From Plantago major (lineage: Eukaryota; Streptophyta; Magnoliopsida; Lamiales; Plantaginaceae), in contig CM048841.1 in NCBI GenBank assembly GCA_026545765.1, forward strand, positions 25,517,397 through 25,581,396: a stretch of 64,000 nt of DNA. Direction: 5' to 3'. Below, one piece after another: positions 23,418 through 36,128 of this stretch (its first letter is position 1; each line of letters begins with the position of its first letter). A program made the translations under genes and the position numbers. The notes under the pieces are model-generated. The model was not told the origin of the DNA, searched no databases, and worked only from the letters and a program-made list of their open reading frames with translations.

Positions 23418-26400
23418 TTATGTTGTCTGTGATTGAGCATCAACGTGAGAGATGGTCTGAAGGCTAACCAATGAGGAATAAACTCCACCGTTAGCTAACA
23501 AAGAAGAATGAGTTCCCTTCTCTATAACTTTTCCCTGCTCCAAGACAGCAATCATGTCGCAGTGTCTTATGGTACTTAGCCGATGCGCCACAACAATGCT
23601 AGTCCTCCCGACTATCACCCTTTCCAGTGCATCCTGCACGGCTCTTTCTGAATGATTGTCCAGCGCGCTCGTGGCCTCATCTAACAATAAGATTCCAGGG
23701 TTTCTCAAAATGGCACGTGCAATCACGATTCTTTGCTTTTGCCCGCCAGATAACTGCAAACCTCTGTCTCCACAAAACGTGTCATATCCATCCTCCAATC
23801 CAACGATGAATTCATGAGCATTTGCTGCTTTTGCTGCTTCAATGACCTCCGTTTCAGCAACGTCTTGTTCCCCACCATATGAAATGTTTTCGCGTATGGT
23901 CATGGCGAATAAGGTTGGTTCTTGGCTAACAAGAGCGATGTGTCTTCTCAATGACCTCAGGTGATACGACTTGATATCTCGACCATCAATACTCACTGTA
24001 CCTTTGATCGGGTCATAGAATCTCTCGATCAGACCTACTATAGTGGACTTCCCTGATCCACTTTGTCCTACTAAAGCCGTTGATTTTCCTGCCTCAATGT
24101 CAATGGAGAATCCTTGAAATATCAATGTGGAGGGTCGGGCCGGGTAAGCAAAATCAACATTCTGGAGCTTGATGTGTCCGGTTAACTTCTGGGGCTTGAA
24201 TCCATCTGAATCTTCTGGATCAATTGAAGAAATTCGGCCTAATACTGCAAAAACCGATTCAACTGCACTGGCACCTGCAGCTATATCACTTGTCATACTA
24301 CCAGCTTCGCCTATTACACGTCCAGTGCTAGCCAAGATCAAGATTGTCTGGAAAAGTTCCTTGGCTCCAATATCACCTTGTGCTATGAGTTTCCCTCCAT
24401 ACCAAAAACTCAAACCCCACGAAAATGTTGCCAGGCTTTGTGATGTGCCGAGTAAAAGTCCAGCGAACCATGAAAGATGTACACTTTCCCTTCTTTGGAT
24501 TTCATGGGCTTTCTCGAGTAGTTGAATAATACGATCTTGAGATGAGAATGAAGTGATGGTTCTAAGGTTGGTGACCACTTCAACAGCAATCTTGCTGCTT
24601 TCCTTCTGGGATTCAATGGACTTTGCAGACACATTTTGTAACACAGTTTTCTTGCAATAAAAGCATAATATGATAAAAGGTTGCGCGGATATCATTACCA
24701 ATGCTAGCTTCCACGCAATCGCAAGGCCCATAGTACAAGCAATGACTGCTGCAGAGGAAGCTTGGATGAGTATTGACATCCGATCACCAACTAGAGATCT
24801 TACGGCCTCGGCATCTCTAGCTAATGTCGAACAAATAGCACCAATGGCATTATCATCCTGATCAAACCACCCGATCTCAAAAGTAAGCAATTTCCGAAGC
24901 ATCTTCTCCCTGATTCTCTTCGTCAAGTTCTCACCCATAACCGCAAAATTGTAGTGCTGACAGATGCTGATTAGGAGGCAGAAAACTGACATACCCAAGA
25001 AAATTAAGGAACATCTATCACTTTCCCGTTTAACTTCATGGAGATCTGTCGAAAAATACACTGCAATCAGCGACCCCATTGTGAATGCATATACAGGTTG
25101 TACAGCACCAAACAGTACTGCACTGATGCACCCTAGTGTTGCTTGCTTCCACTCAGGCCTATTCATCATCAGTAGTCTCCTAAACGAAGGGACCACCGAT
25201 ACTTGGTCCTTCGAAACAACTGCCAGCCTCGTGGACTTGCTTAGTGCATCCGAGCTAGCTGAACTACAACGGCTCATACTGGACAGTCTTCTGGACATCC
25301 TTCGACAACTTGTCCCACAAACATCATATGAAATATTGGCATCAACATCTGCAAGTTCTCTATTATCATTGTCATTTTCTTGCAGGTGAACAAGTGAAGC
25401 GTACAGACCATTTCTGTCGGACATAAGTTCATCGTGCGAGCCAGTCTCTTTGACTTGGCCATGCTCAATAACAATGATGGTGTCTGCACTTCGAATGGTA
25501 GAGAGACGGTGTGCTATAACGATTGTGGTACGGCCTACTGCTGCTTGATCAAGAGCTTCTTGGACAATCCGCTCCGACTCTGAGTCCAACGCACTAGTGG
25601 CCTCATCTAGTAAAAGAATTTTAGGTACCTTAATGATAGCTCTGGCTATTGCTATTCTCTGCTTCTGCCCCCCAGACAACTGTACACCTCTTTCACCTAC
25701 CTGAATAAATCATCTTGATGTAAAATACACTAGCTTATTTTACACAATTTTGTAATTGCAGAAATGAAGTAAAAGAGAAGCAGACCTGAGTGTCGTAACC
25801 TTCTGGCAACCGGCTAATGAAGCTATGTGCATTAGAAGCTTTGGCAGCCTCAAGAACTTCTTCCATAGAAGCATCTTCTTTGCCGAAAAGTATGTTCTCT
25901 TTAATTGTTGTCGCAAAAAGCGCTGGCTCTTGGCTCACCAGTCCCATTTGTGATCTAAGCCATTTGAGATGTAATTTATGGATAGGTACCCCATCAAAGA
26001 GAACTTCACCTCCGTCGGGATCATAAAATCTCTGCAGCAAAGCAATTACCGTTGATTTTCCAGATCCGCTACCCCCAACCAGTGCTACAGTTTCTCCGGG
26101 TGGGATTCTCATATTAAAATCTTCGAAGATCATGCTATCTGGCCTTGCGGGGTAAGAGAACTTTACGTGATTAAATTCTATTTCACCCAACACGTTTTCC
26201 AGAACTCGACCTTCCACATTGTTGGAGTCAATTGCGGGTATTCTTCTGATGACTTCCATAATCCGTTCTCCTGCTGCTCTAGCTTCTGTGAAATACTTTA
26301 TGTTGGGCAAACAAGAACCAAATGCCCTGTTCCAGAATCATGAGTTGGTTATAACAGTATGAAGTTCCAATCTTGATACTTATTAACGGACGTTCATAAA

Positions 26401-29121
26401 AGGAATACATGTATTAATTAGCAGGACAGAGGGAGTATATACTTACAACCCGCCAATCATCATCGATGCTCCAGCAATGTAGACATCGCCCCCTTTAGCA
26501 CCATTATAGATGACTAGTCTAGCACCGTAATAAGTGATGAACGCCCAAATCGCGAATATGACACCACTGCTACCAATTGCTAGACCTTTCACTAAGCCTT
26601 GCTTCAATCCTAATCTTACAGCAGCTTCAAGAGCTATGGAGTAGTTAGTGATAATCTTCATTTCAGCAACAAATGAATAAACTGTGCGAACAGAAGAAAT
26701 CGCCTGCTCGACAATAGTATCAGCTTTATTATGAGCGCTCCTCATCTTTCTGGCAATTCTCACAAGTGTTCTTCCATGTATTAATCCTGGCACAACCAGA
26801 AGGAGGACGAAAGGAATCGACACAACTGCTAACCTCCAAAGCAAAATGAAAGACACCACGTATCCCGAAACAAATGTTGATAAGTTCATCACAAAAACAG
26901 GAACCTGCACATGAAGTTGCACACTAACATCAATTGTATCAGGAACCAGAAGGGGCATAGTGAGGTGTTCTGAACCTTTTCACTAATGACATCTTGAATG
27001 ACAAGAGTATCACTGGAAACACTGGCTACAACTTGAGCTGAGCTGGTGATATTCAAATCAAAGTAGGCTACATCCTGCCTCATTACAGCTTTCACATACT
27101 TGATTCCAAGTCTTGATGCTTGTCTCTCTGAAGTTTTAGACCAACAGTATCCCTCTATCCAAAAAGATACACAGGTCTTAAAATCAGTCTGATGCTAATA
27201 CATTAGGATAAGTGTGTTCTAGTGAACTGTGATAATGCTTTTTATTAGAGCATCGATTATATTGAAGAATTAATATAAATGAAATGACTATATCCCACAC
27301 TTCTCTACGATTCGAGCTTGTAGATGAGATGTAACCCTGTCATGGAACCCCAACCTGGGTTACATTCCATCCAGTATTAAATTTTTACTCGAATGGACTT
27401 CTCGAAAGGTTGAAATTGATCACGAATGCAGGGGAATATTGAAGAATTATTATAAATGACTAGATCTTACCCCTCTACAAGCTCGAGCGTTTAGATTAGA
27501 TGAAATTCTATCGTATAAACCATTAACTCCATTCGAAATCTGAAACCATCCCATTTCATTTGTGGAATGAATAAATTGAACCCAAAAATTCAGAGTGGTT
27601 ACCAAGGAAACAGGCAAGCCATTGTCCACAACCAATAAAACACAGGATCAATGCATTCTGCAATCAAAACATAAACTAGTAAGTAATGATATGAACCAAG
27701 AAGAAACAAATCAAAACGGATGAGTTGTTGAGGAATCAAATGATTCTTTGGAGAAACAACTGACCTCTTTCAAATACGCATTTATAAAATACTGATGTTT
27801 TCAAATACAAATATGAAATTGTGACTTGTGAGTAGTAGGTTATATTGAAAAAACTCACTATTCCGGACCCACGTGTAAAAACTCACAATCCCGAACCCCA
27901 CGGGTCGAGATTCGACCTCCATGGCATTAAACCATTAATGCATCTACTATACAACAAACTTGGTCAGCATTGCATTGATGCATACTTCAAAACACTTACC
28001 ATGGCTCACAAGTCCTAAAACTACTCCGGAACAATACACAATTGTAATATCGATGGCATTTTTCACTAAAAGATTCAAATGCAACAATTAATGATAATTC
28101 TGAATACAAATCAACAATTTACTGCATAATCCGTAAGATTAGTATCTGATATTGCGGGGCTACAAAAACTTGGACTTTCACAAGTTTTTGTATTTTTCGT
28201 GATGGTATTTTTTTGGCATTGCGCCCCAACTCGTCTAGGCAGTTCCTAGCAACTTTTTGGGTGATATACTTGTAAAGTTGTAATGCCACATTACTGTTCA
28301 CATAACCTTTTTTTAGAATGTTCATAACTATTTGTACTCTACACTTAAATATCCATAAAAATATCAAAATATATGTTAAAATGTACTTCGTCCTAGATCA
28401 AATGTCCCATTTTGACTTTTCGCAATCAATATTTTTCAACTTTGACTACGGTTTATTGAACATTTTACATTTATGGTTTAAGATTAAAACGTAGTCCAAA
28501 TTCAAAAATATTGACTGAGAAAAATTAAAATGAGACATTTGTTCTGGGACGGAGGGAGTATAAAACTAAGGATGCTCCAGGCCCACAACTTACTAAAGAC
28601 CCCAAAATCTTGGAATATCATATTGTAGTAGTTGTTGCGAATTTCAATTAAACAAGTGAACTTCTCAACTATGAAGTCTCGATCATGTTGGCACCTCCGT
28701 GTGTGTATATATCCGTTCGTCAAACGAGTATCATTACTGTGTATGTTGTTAAAGTTTACTGTAATGAAAGATTAATAAATGCACGTAGTGTTGACTAATT
28801 CGAACTTCGACCTGGATACGAGTCAAAATTTCAAATATCAAAATATAATTTCATATGATATAAAAACTCATAACATATAGAAACGTATGAAATCTATTCA
28901 TTGATGTTAATTTTGCGATAGTTTGATACCTCTTTGATGTGTTGAGTGAAGAAGGTGGAAACAGAAGTATGAGGTGCAGTAGAGGCAATGGTGTTGAGAA
29001 GCTTGGCATAGAACAAAAATAAGAATGGAAGTGTGATTCCATCTGCAATGGCACCCAAAACTCCCACAATCATCAGCACCAGATCGTAACTGTCCGGAAA
29101 CATGAAAATATTTCTCAACAT
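23418..29121 (-). CDS. ABCB15: ABC transporter B family member 15-like (P-glycoprotein)
   Basis: Full-size plasma-membrane-type ABCB exporter with order TMD1-NBD1-TMD2-NBD2. Exons in coding order: 28930-29121, 27603-27657, 26976-27154, 26447-26904, 25786-26326 and 23418-25700. They total 3708 nt, 1235 residues, close to 1240 in Arabidopsis ABCB15. Motifs: Walker [10 protein letters not shown] (379-387), signature LSGGQ (from 483), Walker B ILLLDE (503-508), switch His 539; second half Walker [10 protein letters not shown] (1020-1028), LSGGQ (1125-1129), ILLLDE (1145-1150), His 1181. A Ser/Arg-rich linker lies at about 585-625. All catalytic motifs are kept and no frame breaks appear. Exon 2 is only 55 nt. 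The start MLRNIFMF is preceded by an in-frame stop, giving a shorter N-terminus than most relatives. Substrate unknown; the clade is linked to auxin and phenylpropanoid transport. Confidence 0.93.
28386..28558. mobile_element. Stowaway-like MITE in the first ABCB intron
   Basis: Ends CTTCGTCCTAGATCAAATG and CATTTGTTCTGGGACGGAGGGAG, flanked by TA. 173 bp and almost entirely one inverted repeat, so it could fold into a hairpin in the pre-mRNA. A lone MITE end (GGACAGAGGGAG at 26423-26434) marks a second, truncated element in intron 4. Confidence 0.75.
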
Positions 29122-29272
29122 ATTGATGATGATGTTTTCTAATTCTTGTTCACTTTCTAACTAACATATAATACTAGTGCCAATCTATCTATTGGCATGG
29201 CAAACGGCAGATCATATACCAATATGTTTACTACTCCAACATGTCATAAATAATAAGGATTTGTTCTCTTCG

Positions 29273-29420
29273 TCTGAACAGCACAGAACAGAACATGACT
29301 GAACTGAATTGAACTGAACTGAATTATAGTAGAAAATACAACTAAGCAGAACTGAATTATAGTATAAAATATAACTAAGCAGAACTGAACTGAACTGAAT
29401 AAGTTTGCAGACGAAGAGAA
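29273..29420. mobile_element. pentamer-type MITE, copy A
   Basis: Terminal inverted repeats GTTCTCTTCGTCTG and GCAGACGAAGAGAA enclose runs of TGAAC/TGAAT pentamers and two copies of TTATAGTA(T/G)AAAATA. Related copies lie at 36008-36128 and 37816-37926. The target duplication is unclear. Confidence 0.6.
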
Positions 29421-29425
29421 AATAG

Positions 29426-29606
29426 CCTAATTGAGCTAACATGCCATTTTGTCTTCATCAATAGTCACTCTCTTTAAGTTAGTTAGACCTTTAAAAAAAA
29501 AAATACAATCAAATGCCTAATTGGGCTAACATGCCATTTTGTCTTCATCAATATTCACTCTCTTTAAGTTAGTTAGACCTTTAAAAAAATAAAAATACAA
29601 TCAAAT
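29426..29606. repeat. 90-bp tandem duplication
   Basis: Two adjacent copies start CCTAATTG at 29426 and 29516. Each contains GCTAACATGCCATTTTGTC and ends ATACAATCAAATG. They differ at only a few positions. The array directly follows pentamer MITE copy A. Confidence 0.85.
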
Positions 29607-30132
29607 GTGGCTGTATCAAATATTGAGAAAATTGGATTTAGACCTAAATATCTAAATTGTAATCTCCAAAATTTAATGGAGTTCAAGTGATACTACAATT
29701 AAGCTAAGTCCGGCCACCTTTCTTTTTCTAAATATATTCATAATAATTTTAAAATTAAAAGTATTTGATTTGAAGTAAGCTCTTGATTTCGAGCAAACTC
29801 ATAGTGAGCATTGCACACATGAGTTGACCAAGATACACAGAAGAATGACATGTTATTGCGCCCACATATTACCCGTAGAACGGTACACATGTAAATGGTG
29901 TAATTTATTTAGTTGATTACTTAAAATATACTCTATGAGACTATCTTTTTTTTTCGATTTCTCGTGTATCCGCTACATGCGACTAATCCAACCGAGCACT
30001 GTCGGGTCCTTTTTGAGGGATAGCTCTTCCAGCGGTGTATTTTTATATCCACAAGGCTCGAACCCGAAACCTTGCTTAAGTGAACTCAAGTCCCTTACCA
30101 CTTAAGCCAAACCGTTGGTACTCTATCAGACT
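29607..30132. other. intergenic DNA
   Basis: AT-rich; nothing recognised apart from short T runs at about 29945. Confidence 0.3.
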
Positions 30133-30140
30133 ATCACTCC

Positions 30141-30785
30141 TAAGGGTGTATTTCGAACCGAACATTGACCTTAACGAACGTTTGTTCGTGTGTTCATGTT
30201 CATGTTCGTCGAACATCTCAACACTTATTCATGTTCAGTTTGTTAAGGTTTCAACATGTTCACGGGCAGTTCGTGAACTATTATAGGTTTTGTGTAGGTT
30301 AGGTTAGAAAATACTTCCTCCGCCCCGAAATCAACTTCCCGCATTCCATTTTGGGACGTCCCAATTTGAACTTCTCATTCCTTTAATGGAAAATCTCTCT
30401 CTCCTACCTTATTCATTCTCTCTCACATGTTATTCACTATATCTCCTACTTTATTCATCATCTTTCCTACTTTATTACCATATTTCCTACTTTATTCAAT
30501 TTTATCTTAAAATCTCTGTCCGGCCTGCGGGTAAATGAATTTGGGACGGCGGAAGTATTATAACTTATGTGGGAAATGGAAATGATAGATTAGGTTAGGA
30601 AATATTATACTCCATATATAAGATAATATAAAATTATTATAGTACCGAACAATAAATTATATGTTCGTGTTCGTTTATTAACGAACATGTTCATGACTGA
30701 CCGGTTAGCCAAACTTCGAACCTGAAAGGCGTTATTGAAATTTTTCGTGAAATTTTCACGAACGTTCGTTTCATTTACACCCCTA
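30141..30785. mobile_element. hAT-like MITE carrying a nested Stowaway
   Basis: Ends TAAGGGTGTA and TACACCCCTA, flanked by an 8-bp duplication ATCACTCC (30133-30140) and ATCACTCT (30786-30793). The 8-bp duplication and TAGGGGTG-like ends fit the hAT superfamily. The body is rich in GAACGTTCGTG-type palindromic words. Without its Stowaway guest it would be about 400 bp. Confidence 0.7.
30314..30555. mobile_element. Stowaway-like MITE nested in the hAT-like MITE
   Basis: Ends CTTCCTCCGCCCCGAAATC and TTTGGGACGGCGGAAG, flanked by TA. It lies inside 30141-30785 and so inserted later. Confidence 0.8.
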
Positions 30786-31039
30786 ATCACTCTCATATAA
30801 TAACCCATAATTGTTTGTGCATTTTACTGAATATAAATGAAAATGATAAACAAAAAGAAAAAAAATTAATTAGTGGTTATTAAAATATGATTTTGACGCC
30901 TCGTCCCCTTGTGGGTTGGGGTCCAACCTTTGGGGACGAATCATTACAATTACATAATCGAGCCAACCCAATACCCACAAGGGTGGGTGGTTGGCCCATG
31001 CAAGGGGCGACGGGACGTGCACAATTTAAAATGGGTGAA

Positions 31040-31333
31040 TGTAACACCCTAAATTTTTATGAGTTTCAAGGGCGCTTAAAGGGATTGGGAACGGTATCCA
31101 TAACAACAAGGTGCACCTTTCGTTTTAGAAATTTATCTATAAGAACTCTAAAGTTAGCATGTTTGCTTTGAATCAGTCTTACAATGGATGACAAACTGGA
31201 AAGTCTCCCTGTTAGCGTACGAGTGAATATAAAGTGGGCGGAAAATCACATGTGTTAGTACAGTAGGGCCAACATATCACTTGGAAAGCAGCTCATTAGT
31301 AACCGCACCGCCCGCAAGGGATAGGGCATTACA
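31040..31333. mobile_element. possible small solo LTR
   Basis: A 294-bp stretch begins TGTAACACCCT and ends AGGGCATTACA, the TG..CA-type ends common in plant LTRs. No clear target duplication and no coding sequence. Confidence 0.3.
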
Positions 31334-33050
31334 ATGATAGTCAACTGAGTAAATAGTGGAAAAAATATAAGAGATAAATAATACTCTGTAAAATAGAAAT
31401 ACGAGTAATAGGTGTTACTTTTGTCATTTACAACCGAATATTTATTGATGAGACGTTAAGAAAAACAAATTCAGTAATAAATAGTGTGGAGGATGAAATA
31501 TATACACTACTTACCTTATTAGTTTCACAAAAAAAAAATAACGAAGGTTGACAAAGTTGGAGGAAAACCTCGATTTTTATTCAAAATTAAAAAAAAAAAA
31601 AAAAACTATCTGGCAAAACAACTACGAGATCAAACGTTAGTTGCAACCAACTTTAGGAAATAACAATAAGGTCCACAAAATTAAACATATGTGATGCTTG
31701 TACGTAAACATGTGATGTTGAATCTCTCTAAGAGACGGTCTCTTACAAGAGTTTATATATATATATATATATTAAGCTTTTGTCAAATTCTTACACTGAC
31801 GCAAAAACATCAAAATTTGTGTTAACTCGTCGGGTGCTCCAACTTCTGCATGTAAGTTCACGCCAATCAGCCTCATCACTTCTGTAAGTGATTTGGTATT
31901 GATAAGAAGTAATAGTAGCTGCGCTAGATAGAAGAGCCCATTTCTGAAATTGTATATGCATTATACATTTTAGTTTGACACACGAACTTTGTACAGATTT
32001 GCTGTTAATTCTCCAAAGTGCAAGTAGTAACTATAAATTTATACAAAGCAGCAATAATTTTTACCTATACAATTATGCACAAGAGTAGTAAGATGATGTC
32101 TTCCTAAGCATCCATCATATGTAACATGTGAACATCTATCCTAACAGAACATGGATTAGCAAGACAGCAGCCATATGTGGAGAAAGCAGACAGACAGCCC
32201 TTTCAAAGACAAGGGTTGCTACCATCTGATTTAGTTCAACCAATCTTCACATTGTTCCAGTAGAACGTCGAAATGCACGCCTAGTTGACAAGTCTTCTGA
32301 AGACGAAAAATTCGCATGTGTCAGTTCCTTACTGTAATCAACAGAAAGTTACTCTATCAGCAGCTCAAAGATCCCAAAAAATAGAAAAACATGTAACAAA
32401 CATTTTGCCCAAACACTATTACTAATATACTTATAAGAAGGCCTAGTCAAGAAACTCAATTGTGCATGCAGTTTTGAGTGCAGTCATTTTGATCAGCACT
32501 CGGGCAAGCCAAAGTAATAACAAAGTTATCTCTAGTCCTAGTGGAGAAGGATTATGGACGTATGACTGCCCCAACTGAACATCCACAAACGACAATGAAG
32601 CCCAAAATTTTACCTTTAAGATGGGGAAAACCAGATGTCTTGTTAGTTGTTATTGTTACGAAGATAGCAGTACCCCTTGCTTCTGTAAGAGTTACCGCGA
32701 GCATAAAGAAACAACAATAGCTGGGTAGGGTTCTTTCTTTGTATTTAATACAAGTAATCCAACTTATCACAGAAACATAATATTTGTCACATCAAACGAA
32801 CACAATTAACATGGGAGGCAAAAGAAAGCAACAGAAAAAGAACATTTCAAGACTCACATGACGAGCAATGTACCTGAGAGTCACTCCTGCACTGGACCGT
32901 TGCCTGTGTTCTTTAAAGAGACCCCTTATGCAACAAACATTGGTCAGCACCTTACCATTTATTCCCCCATTTCCGGTGTACAAGTTAGAATCATTCAGCC
33001 AGACTCAACTGAATACTCAGTAAGGCATCTCGTATCATGCTAACGTCTTT
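31334..33050. other. intergenic DNA downstream of the Ycf20-like gene
   Basis: AT-rich. It has poly-A at about 31590-31606 and a (TA)n run at about 31751-31771. The part nearest 33050 should hold the 3'UTR of the minus-strand gene. No further gene found. Confidence 0.35.
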
Positions 33051-33705
33051 CTAAAACTTGAACGAGTCCAAAAATAGACCAAGAGAGAGCCCAGCTTTCC
33101 AATAATTAAATATGACAATCACGTTTCTAACATTATCGGCTATAGAAAGAGATCTTTTATACATAAGAGCCCCAATACCCTCAATTATAGCAACAGCAAA
33201 CGCAGCAGAGAGCACATCCCAGTCACCCGTCTGTCCAATAACTGTGGCGAAAGCAGTTGCACAATAGAATCCCGCCAAGAAAGAAAACAATTTCAAAGGA
33301 AGGTTTCGCCTCAGTTCCTTTAACCTGGCAACCAACCTACCTTGAAGATCCTGGAAAGCCCTGATTAGCCGAGTCCCACCACCAGAGTCATTCGTAGAGG
33401 ACGAACCTAATCTACTCCCATCGGTAGCACTTCTAACAGACCACGCCATCCTCCTATGTCATTGTATCAGGTCTCAGCTTATTTCAACACATTCAATTCT
33501 AAAAGTAACTATCCATTTTCTAAGTACCTGAATCACAGTATGAAAGTGCAATAACACACAAAAAAACTCACTGAAATCTTTTGGCAGCGAAAGGCGAGAC
33601 GGTTGAATCGGAAAACATGGATCGAAACGACACGGTAGCATCAAAGGGAAAAGCTCTAGGTAGGCAGGGTTTGAAAGTAGTTAAATTAACAGCATCTGAT
33701 GGCAT
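33051..33705 (-). CDS. Ycf20-like plastid membrane protein
   Basis: Nuclear homologue of plastid/cyanobacterial Ycf20; plant members act in chloroplasts and affect heat dissipation of excess light. Coding exons 33572-33705 and 33051-33453 join to 537 nt, 178 residues. The first exon encodes a Ser/Thr/Phe-rich, acid-poor N-terminus (about residues 1-45) suited to a transit peptide. The second holds the conserved core: SGGGTRLIRAFQDLQ, a hydrophobic segment around LAGFYCATAFATVIG, the GDWDVLSA motif, a second hydrophobic segment and NYWKAGLSLGLFLDSFKF at the end. An ATG at 33447 within the second exon gives a 132-residue form lacking the transit peptide; the spliced form is preferred because the frame joins exactly and supplies the targeting signal. 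A leader intron (33715-33951) precedes the start. Confidence 0.88.
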
Positions 33706-33951
33706 TTTATTTACCTGTGCAGTGAGTAACCTAAAAATGGAAATACGACAGCTATCAAATTGAGAATTCTTCATCGGAAATACAGTCACAAACAATCATC
33801 TATGACAGAAAAACATGAATATGATTAGGTTTTCACATTGTGAGGTCGAAATATCGCGAATTGAAAGAACATTTGAACAGTTAACAATTAACATACACGC
33901 TGGTTTTTCGTCTCAATCCAATTCATGAAACGGAGAAATTTGAAATTGTAC

Positions 33952-34497
33952 CTGCGCAGAGAGCAAATGCGGTGGAGGAAATTTGCCGGCGGTCAGTTGA
34001 CTGGTCGAGTTAAGCTTGATTGATATGTAGCTTGGCTAAATTACACAAACGACCTCTCAGCTTGGCTAAATTACTATTTGCAGAGAGCAAATGGAGGAAG
34101 GAACCTACTTCAATACTTTTTAGAACATACAAAATCACCCAAATGATTATCTCATTTGGTTCGAGTTTAAGTTGAGCTCGTTAACGAACAATACATATAA
34201 ATATTAAAAAATATATATAGAGTATATATTTAACCGAGTCTTGTCGAGTATCAACGATCCAAACCCTTCTCAGCTCGATAACAAAAACGAGCCCAACTTT
34301 AGGCTCGAACACCTTATTGAACGATTCGAGTCGAGCCCTTAAGAAGACTCGGCCCGTGTAACAACTAGCTCTACTTATTCTGATAATATAGATCATCCTC
34401 CAGAGAAATAGACTCCGTCCCGGGTTGAACTTCAGCAGGCCCGTACACAAGTTTTAAAAGAAAATTGAATAGAGGAAGAGAGATGGTATCCATCCAT
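33952..34497. other. upstream region of the Ycf20-like gene
   Basis: The first untranslated exon probably ends at 33952 (CGCAG|GTACAA on the minus strand). CAGAGAGCAAATG occurs twice (33957 and 34081). Bases 34150-34440 contain GAGCTCG/CTCGAG-rich words that resemble a decayed hAT-like MITE, without firm ends. Confidence 0.35.
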
Positions 34498-36007
34498 CCA
34501 TTCATATATATAATAAAGATAGGTTTTTATTCCCATCCTTAGATGTGCTAGAGCACCCAAAATCCTATGTGGATTTTTCTATCTAATTTGTTTGTATTTT
34601 AAATACACATGAAAAACTAATGAATGGTCTTGACATTTTTACCACATTTAAAGTAGTGCCGTCCGTTACTTTTAAGGAATGAATGCTAATAGTGTAGTAT
34701 AATTGTGGTCGTCAAACATGTTGGTTTCGTTATTATGGGACAATTAATGAATTTGAAATTGGAGGAATAACTATTGTAGTAAAAACATTCTATATTAGAA
34801 AGTCAACCTAGTATTTTGTTAATTTCTTCCGTTCATGATGCATTATGATCAAATTTAAAAGCATTAAACAAATGACAAAGTAACTTCCACAATTTACCAT
34901 TACAATAGTTCATGGAAATACCGAAGTTTCAGCATAAAGAATTGATGTCAAAACTGAGGAGTATTTTATCAAGGAGCGCAAGCAAGATTATGAGGCTAAA
35001 ATGGTATTTGTTTCTTGGTTAAAGCTTTGTAATTGAAGAATGCATGAAGTCTTTTAATCAAGAACCCGGTGTGCAATGATGTATGGGAAAAAGGAAGGAG
35101 CCGGAATGAGGTCCAGAGTACTACCAACTCGGCTATACAAAGGTCGTTTGAGTAAACACAATGTCTCAAATAGAATTTTGTGAGATAACTAATCTAATTG
35201 TGTGTTTTGTCTTTCATGTCATACAAATCTTTTTTTTTTTTTTTTTTTTTGAAGAATTTAAAGTATTATTCATTCACCACAAAACATAGAACACCATAAG
35301 TGTTCAGAGTATCCCCAATTAGATAAGCCAATATTAAATCTATTTGTAATTCTACTCTAGCTGGGAATTTGGATACAATGCGAGCTGTTAGACTACGATC
35401 ATGATCAGTTCATTTGACACGAGACATCGAGCTTCTTGCATAGTGAACAAAGAGAACAATTAGTCTTTTTTTAGTTACTCATAGACTAATAATCTTTTGT
35501 CATGCCTCATTATAGAATGCATCATCAGATCTTAGTTTTATCAATATCATAAAGTTCGTAACTTTCGAGTGCAAATAAAAAAAGATAGTTGAGATATTCA
35601 AGATCAAATTTATACATGATAAATAGTTCCCTAAGCTTATGATCTTGGGTAAAACTATTGAGATGCAGTGAACTTATTAATGTATGTCCATCTCAATTGT
35701 GAATTGTAATTTATTACTACTATAGGCATATGTGATCCTAAGTTGTTGTCCTCATTGACAGAAAGATTTGGCAGCTCGCAAATCATAGTTGTTACTCCGT
35801 TTAGTCTGCCTTTCATCTCGCATGAGATTTAAAAGAAAGGCAATGGATGTTGTGCGAGCTGTGTTCGTTAAATTGGACTATGGTTTGGGGTATAAACATT
35901 CATTTGGTAAGATGACTTTTTCCCCGTGAAATGCTCGCAGGCCTCCCATATGCTTTTTTGTTGTCCTATGAAATTGGATGGAACATATGTTGAGTGATTT
36001 AGACTAT

Positions 36008-36128
36008 GTTCTCTTCGTCTGCACTGAACTGAACTGAACTGAATTATAGTATAAAATATAACTAAGCTGAACTGAACTGAATGGATCTGAACTGAACTGA
36101 ATTGAATGAGTTTGCAGATGAAGAGAAC
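36008..36128. mobile_element. pentamer-type MITE, copy B
   Basis: Ends GTTCTCTTCGTCTGC and GCAGATGAAGAGAAC. The interior is repeated TGAAC pentamers around a TTATAGTATAAAATATAAC core. It lies inside copy 1 of the 1.8-kb duplication. Confidence 0.7.

Noticed and set aside
24169-25389. Plus-strand frames of 118 and 141 codons opposite the transporter
   Set aside because: Antisense shadows of the long last ABCB exon.
33568-33795. 75-codon minus-strand frame as an independent gene
   Set aside because: A leader-intron acceptor at 33715 and a donor at 33571 show that most of it is the transit-peptide exon of the Ycf20-like gene; the first 30 codons are intron.
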